From a virus, in IMG/VR virus record IMGVR_UViG_3300008740_000001, positions 1-64,000 of that record: DNA of 64,000 nucleotides; one strand, 5' to 3'. The notes under the pieces were generated by a model that searched no databases, was not told where the DNA came from, and was given only the letters and a program-made list of their open reading frames with translations. This document shows positions 56,274 through 64,000 of this stretch, piece by piece (positions within the stretch are counted from its first letter, which is position 1; each line of letters starts with the position of its first letter). Both the position numbers and the translations under genes were made by a program.

Positions 56274-59200
56274 ATGGCCGAAACAGATACTGAAACTACA
56301 GAAACAGAAGAAACACCTTCTGACGAGACCAGCTATATTGATTATCAGTCAGTGCCCTCGTCCGCCAGCGATTGTGATCTTGTAGAAGAAGAGGTAGTTG
56401 AAGAAGAACAGGATTGCCCAACGTGCACTCCAAACCCGAAAGCTCCTCTGATTGACTGGACCAAGACAACGGACACTACTCCATTCTTGAATGAGAGAAA
56501 GTGCATGTATTCTATTTGCATCCGCACTGATTATGAGGGCACCGGGGGCAACCAGCTTCAGACACGCTTAGACGAATATGTAGAAGAAGGTGTCATCAAA
56601 TTATTGGCGTATTATGACAAGGCGTTAGATGAGAATACTGTTGCGGCCATGGTGAGCATCGCCGGCGCCACTGATCACTTCATCCCGCCAAGACCTAAGC
56701 TTAAAATGAAGGCTCTCATTGAGATCGACGCCAATGAGTTTGATAAGATGCCTTCCTCGACAGATGTTCCGGAAGACAGTACAGTAGATGAAGAGCAGCA
56801 AGACGAAGTAACAATACCAGACATGTCCGCCACGATTAACATCGAAGGTGGCGATGAAAAGTTTAAGAAAATCGTGCATGGCTTCGAGGCGTATGCAAGA
56901 TATCAGGCAATATATTATAAAATCCAGCGAGGAAAAGTAACCTTTCCCGGCGGCCAAATGGTCAATTTGTTACATGAGGCCAAACATCTTAGAAAAGTTT
57001 ATCCGGCTATAAAGAGATTCCTTAGAACAAAAGGTTGGGTCCTCCGCGAACGCCGGGGAATGTCCAAGATAGGTCAAAAGCCCGGGCTGAAGTTGGCAAA
57101 CAAAGTAGAGTTCGGTTTCGATTCAGAATATAAAATTATATCTGTTAAGGTGTATCAACACGGCACTTGCGAGGAATCTCCTGTCGAATATAAGGATATG
57201 AAATTATATGCCTTACAGGGCACATATCCTTTCGACCGACCCACCACCATGGCATTGCTTCCAAATTTAGATGCCATGGAGGACGATTTGACTCGTCGGG
57301 AAGGTATGATGCCATGGACAGAGTTTGTTCAGACATATATTTATCCGACTCCTACGGTTAACGAAGGTGTCGATCTAACAGCAACGACTACCGCTCTTGT
57401 CGCCGCCTCCACTGGTACTGCTACCGATACTGATTTAGAAACATTAACAAAAGCGGCGGTTCAATATAGCGATGAAAACGCCATGGCCGCGAAAACTCCC
57501 GGCTCTTGGGAAGATGCCTCGTCAGATGAACACTATCACGGCGGCGGAGCCATGGCGGATCGCGATTGGAACCCATGGGCCGAAGGCGCCACCGATGGTA
57601 TGACTGCCGAAGAGTACACAACAGCCATGACTGAGTACTACGAGAATACAGTCGATAGCAAAACATTAGATTATGATGAACAAGTAGCAGCATTATGCAA
57701 TGATGACTTCGCCGGCTGGGGAGATGAATTCGTCGACGGGTTTATGGATGAACTGTTCAGCATCTGGGATGCTATTCAGTACCAGTTCCAGAACTATTTG
57801 TGCATGTCTCCTGACGAGCGGGAGCAGTTACTCACGAATCTGCAAGAGATGAACAATCAGGTTGCGGCAGAGGCTTTTGCGGAATACGTCGCTGTTCTAA
57901 TTGGCTTTAGCGAGATGATTGAATCTATGTTTGAGGGCTTGGACGAACTTAAGGATCTTAAAGACCTCTATCCCGGGGCAATGGACAAGATTAAACTTTG
58001 TGGCCTTTTTAATCTGCTTTTGGCATTTGCAGAATGTCTAGTTGCTGGCTTGGACTTCTCAGAGATGTTGGAGCCCATTATTGCTGCTGCCTTATCGAAT
58101 ATGGATCCAAAGAGTTTTGAGAAGCTGTTTGTTGGTCTCCCTCCCGACCGTCAAGCTGCCGTTATGGCCGCAGTCGAGGCAGAGCTTGGTTCCCACGTTA
58201 TGCCATGGGAGGCTTATGAGATGCAAGGCCAGCCTGACCCGGCCGCACATACGGCATACGGCTCAGAACCTCATTCTGGAACGGTAGTGACATGGGGATC
58301 CGGCGGCTTAAATACCGAGAAGGCTGCAGCCAGACAGGATCCTTCTTACATATCACCAAAAGAAATCTCTTTAGCTAGGAAGATGGAAAACATTCTGGGC
58401 GATGACCCCGAATCTGGAGACTACTTCAGACTGATTATGGATCTAGACGGGGACTCTACTTGGAGCACTCTCGCGGAGTCTTTCGGCCTGCAAAATGATC
58501 TGGAAGACGTATATTATGCAGAATCTGGATTTAGTAAATTATCGGCCGATGGGTGGGACTCCCCCGGCTCGGATTATAATCTCATGGTTGGTCATATTAA
58601 TGATTTAATTGAACAAGCCAACAGCACCGGCGTCCAGTATGCAACGACTGTCGACCGCAGCAAAACAATCACTTATACTGCGACTTATCAAGATGCCTTA
58701 ACTGAATACTGTGATGATGCTTTTGCTGATGCTTTTATGGCGACTGATGATGGTGAGATGGGTATGTCTGCCGATGAGTGGAAGGCTGATTGTGCCACGT
58801 CATCCGCCGCAATTGCTTATGCAGAAGCCGCAGCAGAAGCCGCAGACGCAGCACAGGCAGGAGAGGCTACATACGGGTCTGAGGGTCCATACGGCACAAG
58901 AGGCTCCCTCGGCGCCGCAGCAGGTGCAACGGTAACGACCTTGTTGTCTGTATATGCGCAGCAGTTATTAGAATACTATGTTGAACATGGGCTCTTAGAA
59001 GAACTCATGGACGGATTAAACAAGCTCCCCGGCGCCGAAATTGTTGCTAAAATTATTGCGATGTTTGACTGCGTAGTGCCGCCCTTGTTCGACCCCCCAT
59101 TATTCGACTTTTTGAAAACTCTAGAAATCGACTTTTGTAATAACCAATATGGTATTGTACTTCCGAGATTACAGTCTTTGCCGATTCCGAACTTTAAAGA

Positions 59201-62200
59201 TTTCTTCAAATATCTTTTAGAATATGCAAAACAGATCTTACTTTATATATTGTTCCGATTATTGCTTTATATACTTACTAAGATATTATTTATGCTTTTC
59301 GACTCACTATGTAAAGCATTATCAACACTAGGAGAAGCAGCCTCAAATGCTTTGGCCGACGCCGCATGCAATGCTATGTCGAATGCTGGAGGTTTCTTGG
59401 GCGATGTTGCAGAGGAGGCTTCCAAGGATGACATGGAATACAATCCTGAAACTGGATTAGAACAGCCAGTTGAGGGTTCTAGTTTCTGTGAGGATCCGCC
59501 TAGAGACTTTCTCTCGTGTATCAAGGAGGCCTTCTGTGGGCCACAAGCAACAGATGAGCAAGCAACCGACACAATGAACCAGATGATGAGCACATATGGT
59601 GGTATCACTGAAGAGGACGCTGCGCAAATGGCTAATACTGAAGCCGTCAATCAGTTGGTTGCAGACATGTCTTCATGCTTGACTGGCGCCGAGATGACCG
59701 ACTTATTGCTTGGGCGCCCCAACCCTGTTGCGCAGCAAATGATTCAAGAAGTCGTCGCGACAGAAAATCCCGCCTTCGCGTCTGTATTGGGCAGCACTGG
59801 CCAAGTTGGTGATTTGTTTAAGAACATCGGTGATATGATGCCAATGGAGTTCCGGGCCAAACTAAGAGATGAGGTCAGTCCTCAGTCTGGAGAGGAGATG
59901 CCCGCCAATCCATCGTTATGTGTAACTAAGTCAGATGTGGATAGGTTTAGGCAACTAAGACAAACAATTTTGACGAACAAGGAACCTGACGACGGTACCG
60001 GAACCACTGGTACTACACCGGCACAGGCAGACCAACAGTTCGACGCTATGCGCGGTAGGGCTTTGAATGATTTGGCCGAGGTTGCAGATCTGCTGCAGGG
60101 CGGTCCAGAGAGCTTCATTGCCAACAACCTGCCTCCGATCTTAGGAGAGCCAGATGAGAATGGGTGCGTTCCTCCAAACGCTATTCTTCCCCGCGAACCG
60201 GAAGAACTAATGGATCTGCTCAGTTCTTCAAACGAAAAGCTATATGATATTGTCGGCCGGGCATTCAATAGAGATATTATGGGCCGTTATGGCTTTCTCA
60301 ACATGGTCTTGTCAGACACAAACGGAGTTCCGTATACTCGCCACCACCGCAAAGCTCGTCGAAATATCATGTACAGTGACAGCTATGGCGATGCCTTTGA
60401 AATTTTTGGAATTGAGCCAACTGCCGGTGATTCCATCGAAGATTCAGACATTCCTTTCTTCTTAAAACCCCTGTTAGCCAGAGAGCGCGGCTATTATCCA
60501 GAAATAGTTGGACAATATTTAATCGATCATCTTAATAACGAAGAGCATTTGGGCGATGGTTATGAATCAACCACCACCTACGTGGCTGGTTCGACATCCA
60601 CCTATGAATCCCCCGTGGGAACAGTTATAAAATCAGGAGATTATCCGAGAGATGACAAAGGTGCCCTAATGGGTACAGAAGAGAATCCGTTTGTTGAAGA
60701 AGGATCTAAAGATCCAGATTTGACATTGACATTCAAGGATGCAAACAAGGGGCTAAATTTGCCGATGTTGTCAGACGATATGCAGTTTTCAGAAGGATTC
60801 AAACTTGAATATCTCTCTTATATTATTGAAGAAGATGAAGATGGGGTTGCTTCTGCAAATACTGACAATGTGTATCAATTAAATGTAGTAGAGGTTACTA
60901 ATGAGGCGGCCCTTGCTCCAGCAAACATAGCAGAAGCCCAAGCACTAGCGGATCAAAGCGACCACGCACTGGGAGACCTTGGCACCTATGAGGGTACTGA
61001 GGATGAGATCTACTCGTTAACCATATATGGTTCTTTGTCCGAGGAAGCAGAAGAACTGAGATCAGCCTATGATCTTACTCAATTAGATGCATCTCCACAG
61101 GTTAATCTATGGAATCAGTACCTTATTGCACAATACCAAAAGCTTGGTTTAGACGACGAGTCGGCCGCTTTGTTCAATACTTACGCAGCCTTCTATGGCT
61201 CTGGCGCCGGAAATGTTACGCATGATAACATCATGAATACGCTTTTGGGATATATGGGCAAAAACATTGCCGCAAACACGCCAGCCTTTAAATTCGGCTA
61301 CGATGCCTCAACAGATGACGACCTCGACATCACAGACAAAGCATACATGTCCCCAGAAGACTATGAGGGTACCCCGAAGTTGTTCGCACAGTGGGTGGTA
61401 GAAGATCTTGTGCCATCACTCGGCCCGGATTATGTGCGCGAATCCAACGGCAAGCCTCGCTGGCGAAAAGTTAAGAAATATATCAAAGAAAACCAAATTA
61501 TGGGTACATCAAACCACTCACGCTTGGAATTTTTGAACCCATCAGAGTTTGGTGGGAGTTGGATGGCACCGCCATTCTATATCGAGCCTCCGGTGTATGA
61601 AGGTTGGTTGGGCATTCGAGATGCATTGATCCCCGAAGTAGATGGAAAGGATCCGAAGCGAGTTCCTGTGTGTAATTTCGAAGATATTAAAGATCGCGTA
61701 GATGAATTGACAAAGAAAATGCCAGATGATCCTCGCTTATCAGAATGCCCCGATTGTGTTGTAGAGTTACCTTATTCTAGAATTCTCGACCGTGCTGCAG
61801 CTTCTGGTATGGAAGGTCCGATTTTAGCCATGATTCGAGTTTACGTCTTGGAAGAAATGCTGAAAGCCATGCCTGTATTTTCTAATTTTAAAGCAGTAAT
61901 TCCTGAAGTAATGGACTATACGTATGTTGAATACATCATTGCTAAGATGAAAGAAGACTTTGTTGAAAATCTAGGTCGAAAACGTGGGTTCCTGAAGGGT
62001 GACGCACTATGGTACACCTTCTTGGAGCAGTGCGTACAGTCATATGCCAGACAAATTCAGCTAGACGGAAGAGAGCCTTCCTATGATGTTCAAGAGGCCA
62101 TGGATAAGCTGAATGCACTCCAGAAAGACTTTCATTATCCAAGCGAAGAGGATCTCTATACTGCTAAGCGAAAGGCTGGTGAGAATCCATGGGAGAGCTA

Positions 62201-63842
62201 TGGAGTCGACGCAGAAGAACAAGACTCAGAAATTGTCTTTGGCCGAGAAGTTACCAAGACTACAAAATTAGCATGGTACCGACGTTGGGCCCTTCTTCAA
62301 GCCGTTAAGGATACTGAGGAATATGCAAACGTGATTCTTCGTTCGTTGATTGAGGAACAGCTGGAATATATGGCTGATAGGTTAGAGACCTCTTTGGACT
62401 CCATTGACATGAAGCCGGAGATTACTAATATCTACAAATACTTTATTGGCTCAAGTGGCATGTGTGCTGGTAACATCGAATTTACGCCAGATTTAGAGTC
62501 GAGCACCGGAGGAGATGTGTTTAACGTCGCCGCCGATTTAGATGACAACCCTCTTAACCAATATGCTGCATCCGAGTTGGATGTGAAATTTAAGGTTGTA
62601 GAAAGCTCTTCAGGTACTTCCACGGTTGATGATCCAATTTCCAGATTTAGCACAGGTGAGTTCATATTAGAAAAATATATAAGAGTTTACGACAAGGAAG
62701 ATCTGGGAGTTACCGAAATAGATTTACCAGAATCAGTTTCTACGAGAGATGACAAGTTACGCGGTGTTGTCAACATTGACGAGTGGAAAACGTGGTTGGA
62801 GTCAATCTCTGACGAATTGGGTGATAGTAAACTATCTGAGTATTTTGGTGATTTGGCGTACATATATGAAACAGATGAAAACGGAGATCCAACTGGGGAT
62901 CCGACCGGAATCGAAGGCTCTATGGGCGTGGCTTATGGATTAAGGCTCAGTTATGTTCCTCCACAAGATGCGGTTAATGCTCTCAGCGGCTCAGTCCTCC
63001 CCGGCCTGCAGGAAAATGCTTCGTGGGCTACGTGGCAATCTGAGGCATTAAAAGAGAAAGCGTTTTTCTTAGCCCCTCCACAATACGATTATACGGATTT
63101 AAATGTAACAGACGTTACTTTGTATAATTCCTCTGACGAAGAGATGGAGGCCACTACAGGCACTACGGAGACGCAGGACACTATTTTGGACATTGAAAGT
63201 GGAGTCTACCCCGGAACATATACCATTAGGGAGGCCGGTTTTATCATACCTTTGGCATATGCAGAATATGATGCATTAGATCATACGATTTCAGATCATA
63301 TTAATCAAATCGAAGAAGAAATGGACCTAACATGTCTCGCGAATGATCTTATTGAAACTCCAGAGTTTGAGATGCTGTTCCAGTATGTGTTCCCCCTAAA
63401 CAGAATTACATCGCTAATGAGCATTTATGTTGGGCGCGCCTTCTTAATGTCAATTGGAGAAAAGGTTTTAGAAATGGATCCAAAGGACATTCTCAACCTC
63501 ATGTCGGGAGGATTCCCTATACCTGATAACGCCGCCGGCGAATGGCAGGCGTATGCACTAAGAAGGGGGCAAGGCAGATGGGGAGCGACATACGACAAGT
63601 GGGATTTCGACTTCTTATTTAGAAGAACAAAGAAAAGGCTAGTAAGAATGTTTAGAACTTACTTTAAATCTAGGGAGTTTTTGTCTAACAAGGATGATGA
63701 TAATATCGGCGGAGGCAGTCACTCTGATGGCGAGTCTGATCGCAACAAGACTCGTAATCGGCCCAACAAAAATAAGGGCCTAGGTTCTCGCAAGATGCGC
63801 CGTAGGCGCCGGGATCGTCCATACGACAAAAATGGAGAGTAG
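56274..63842 (+). CDS. giant virion structural protein
   Basis: 2522 residues, acidic, with many Ala- and Asp/Glu-rich stretches. Weak repeats and an unusual hydrophobic block (about 980-1010, Q-I-L-L-Y-I-L-F-R-L-L-L-Y-I-L-T-K-I-L-F-M-L-F) lie in the middle. The end is a basic tail (R-K-M-R-R-R-R-R-D-R). It lies between the spike and gp25 genes, so it probably belongs to the baseplate or tail. It could be a tape-measure-like, pilot or wedge protein, but no family was recognised. Confidence 0.6.
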   Translation: MAETDTETTETEETPSDETSYIDYQSVPSSASDCDLVEEEVVEEEQDCPTCTPNPKAPLIDWTKTTDTTPFLNERKCMYSICIRTDYEGTGGNQLQTRLDEYVEEGVIKLLAYYDKALDENTVAAMVSIAGATDHFIPPRPKLKMKALIEIDANEFDKMPSSTDVPEDSTVDEEQQDEVTIPDMSATINIEGGDEKFKKIVHGFEAYARYQAIYYKIQRGKVTFPGGQMVNLLHEAKHLRKVYPAIKRFLRTKGWVLRERRGMSKIGQKPGLKLANKVEFGFDSEYKIISVKVYQHGTCEESPVEYKDMKLYALQGTYPFDRPTTMALLPNLDAMEDDLTRREGMMPWTEFVQTYIYPTPTVNEGVDLTATTTALVAASTGTATDTDLETLTKAAVQYSDENAMAAKTPGSWEDASSDEHYHGGGAMADRDWNPWAEGATDGMTAEEYTTAMTEYYENTVDSKTLDYDEQVAALCNDDFAGWGDEFVDGFMDELFSIWDAIQYQFQNYLCMSPDEREQLLTNLQEMNNQVAAEAFAEYVAVLIGFSEMIESMFEGLDELKDLKDLYPGAMDKIKLCGLFNLLLAFAECLVAGLDFSEMLEPIIAAALSNMDPKSFEKLFVGLPPDRQAAVMAAVEAELGSHVMPWEAYEMQGQPDPAAHTAYGSEPHSGTVVTWGSGGLNTEKAAARQDPSYISPKEISLARKMENILGDDPESGDYFRLIMDLDGDSTWSTLAESFGLQNDLEDVYYAESGFSKLSADGWDSPGSDYNLMVGHINDLIEQANSTGVQYATTVDRSKTITYTATYQDALTEYCDDAFADAFMATDDGEMGMSADEWKADCATSSAAIAYAEAAAEAADAAQAGEATYGSEGPYGTRGSLGAAAGATVTTLLSVYAQQLLEYYVEHGLLEELMDGLNKLPGAEIVAKIIAMFDCVVPPLFDPPLFDFLKTLEIDFCNNQYGIVLPRLQSLPIPNFKDFFKYLLEYAKQILLYILFRLLLYILTKILFMLFDSLCKALSTLGEAASNALADAACNAMSNAGGFLGDVAEEASKDDMEYNPETGLEQPVEGSSFCEDPPRDFLSCIKEAFCGPQATDEQATDTMNQMMSTYGGITEEDAAQMANTEAVNQLVADMSSCLTGAEMTDLLLGRPNPVAQQMIQEVVATENPAFASVLGSTGQVGDLFKNIGDMMPMEFRAKLRDEVSPQSGEEMPANPSLCVTKSDVDRFRQLRQTILTNKEPDDGTGTTGTTPAQADQQFDAMRGRALNDLAEVADLLQGGPESFIANNLPPILGEPDENGCVPPNAILPREPEELMDLLSSSNEKLYDIVGRAFNRDIMGRYGFLNMVLSDTNGVPYTRHHRKARRNIMYSDSYGDAFEIFGIEPTAGDSIEDSDIPFFLKPLLARERGYYPEIVGQYLIDHLNNEEHLGDGYESTTTYVAGSTSTYESPVGTVIKSGDYPRDDKGALMGTEENPFVEEGSKDPDLTLTFKDANKGLNLPMLSDDMQFSEGFKLEYLSYIIEEDEDGVASANTDNVYQLNVVEVTNEAALAPANIAEAQALADQSDHALGDLGTYEGTEDEIYSLTIYGSLSEEAEELRSAYDLTQLDASPQVNLWNQYLIAQYQKLGLDDESAALFNTYAAFYGSGAGNVTHDNIMNTLLGYMGKNIAANTPAFKFGYDASTDDDLDITDKAYMSPEDYEGTPKLFAQWVVEDLVPSLGPDYVRESNGKPRWRKVKKYIKENQIMGTSNHSRLEFLNPSEFGGSWMAPPFYIEPPVYEGWLGIRDALIPEVDGKDPKRVPVCNFEDIKDRVDELTKKMPDDPRLSECPDCVVELPYSRILDRAAASGMEGPILAMIRVYVLEEMLKAMPVFSNFKAVIPEVMDYTYVEYIIAKMKEDFVENLGRKRGFLKGDALWYTFLEQCVQSYARQIQLDGREPSYDVQEAMDKLNALQKDFHYPSEEDLYTAKRKAGENPWESYGVDAEEQDSEIVFGREVTKTTKLAWYRRWALLQAVKDTEEYANVILRSLIEEQLEYMADRLETSLDSIDMKPEITNIYKYFIGSSGMCAGNIEFTPDLESSTGGDVFNVAADLDDNPLNQYAASELDVKFKVVESSSGTSTVDDPISRFSTGEFILEKYIRVYDKEDLGVTEIDLPESVSTRDDKLRGVVNIDEWKTWLESISDELGDSKLSEYFGDLAYIYETDENGDPTGDPTGIEGSMGVAYGLRLSYVPPQDAVNALSGSVLPGLQENASWATWQSEALKEKAFFLAPPQYDYTDLNVTDVTLYNSSDEEMEATTGTTETQDTILDIESGVYPGTYTIREAGFIIPLAYAEYDALDHTISDHINQIEEEMDLTCLANDLIETPEFEMLFQYVFPLNRITSLMSIYVGRAFLMSIGEKVLEMDPKDILNLMSGGFPIPDNAAGEWQAYALRRGQGRWGATYDKWDFDFLFRRTKKRLVRMFRTYFKSREFLSNKDDDNIGGGSHSDGESDRNKTRNRPNKNKGLGSRKMRRRRRDRPYDKNGE

Positions 63843-63896
63843 GCGATATTAAATATAAAACTAATTACATGATAGTTATTGTAAGGAGAGACGAAA

Positions 63897-64000
63897 ATGG
63901 CCTATGATGCATCGCTACCGCTGAGGCGGGATCCCACATCTGGTTTTGGCGAGTTGAGTACTTTAAAGGCAGCGGTACATCAAGACTTGCTGATTCTATT
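63897..64000 (+). CDS. gp25-like baseplate wedge protein (partial)
   Basis: ATG 63897 with GGAGAG upstream; the gene runs off the window after about 34 residues. S-L-P-L-R-R-D-P-T-S-G-F-G-E-L-S and V-H-Q-D-L-L-I-L resemble the start of the gp25/W family. In T4, gp25 forms part of the baseplate wedge. Only the N-terminus is visible, so the call is tentative but agrees with its neighbours. Confidence 0.6.
   Translation, partial: MAYDASLPLRRDPTSGFGELSTLKAAVHQDLLIL

Overview
This window is part of a large tailed-phage genome, most likely a T4-like myovirus. The evidence is a gp55-type late sigma factor (52813-53517), a gp5-type baseplate hub (53798-55201), a gp25-type baseplate wedge start (63897 to the window end), a PIN-PhoH ATPase, peptide deformylase, a tRNA cluster, a tmRNA, and tightly packed overlapping genes that are all on the + strand. 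No integrase, transposase or CRISPR array was seen. The host is probably a Gram-negative bacterium: two products carry lipoboxes, and the glycan genes are of bacterial surface-sugar type. The host itself cannot be named from this sequence.

Layout. 1-2382: small membrane or unknown proteins and a peptide deformylase. 2372-10784: a run of otherwise unrelated proteins (Nudix hydrolase, protein kinase-like, HAD nucleotidase, ParB-like and unknowns) that share a short N-terminal tag, W-R/K-x-F/Y-L-x-E. The tag resembles the T4 capsid-targeting sequence and ends in a prohead-protease-like L-x-E site, so these are candidate packaged and injected proteins. 10847-18203: large acidic, Gly- or Glu-rich and helical proteins, possibly prohead core or internal proteins, with a zinc peptidase and a nucleotidyltransferase fusion. 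18213-29179: an early-type region with consensus sigma70-like promoters, a tmRNA, five tRNAs, two candidate structured non-coding RNAs (about 18998-19312 and 22201-22830), a phosphomannomutase, a homing-type endonuclease, a thioredoxin-like lipoprotein and PhoH. 29160-31001: a zincin, a small unknown and a Cas4/RecB-like nuclease.

31015-51990 is a 21-kb sugar and glycan locus. It encodes three GT4 glycosyltransferases, three MptE/DUF115-like proteins, a NeuB-type nonulosonate synthase, two cytidylyltransferases, two 2-oxoglutarate-type dioxygenases, a fused SIS isomerase-HAD phosphatase, two methyltransferases, two sulfotransferases, GT2- and GT8-like enzymes, a sugar nucleotidyltransferase, cupins, an SDR epimerase/dehydratase, a GDPD-like enzyme and a RuBisCO-like protein. 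The set looks able to make an activated nonulosonic or heptose-like sugar and to decorate it by methylation, sulfation and hydroxylation. 51977-64000 returns to phage functions: zinc ribbon, late sigma factor, baseplate hub and spike, a 2522-residue virion protein and gp25.

The strongest candidates for something new are (i) the array of tagged, possibly injected enzymes, (ii) the glycan locus containing a RuBisCO-like protein, (iii) the large structured RNA next to tRNA-Lys, which resembles the phage GOLLD/ROOL class in size and setting, and (iv) a class II (long variable arm) tRNA with a UAU anticodon. All functional statements are homology by eye; no database search was run.
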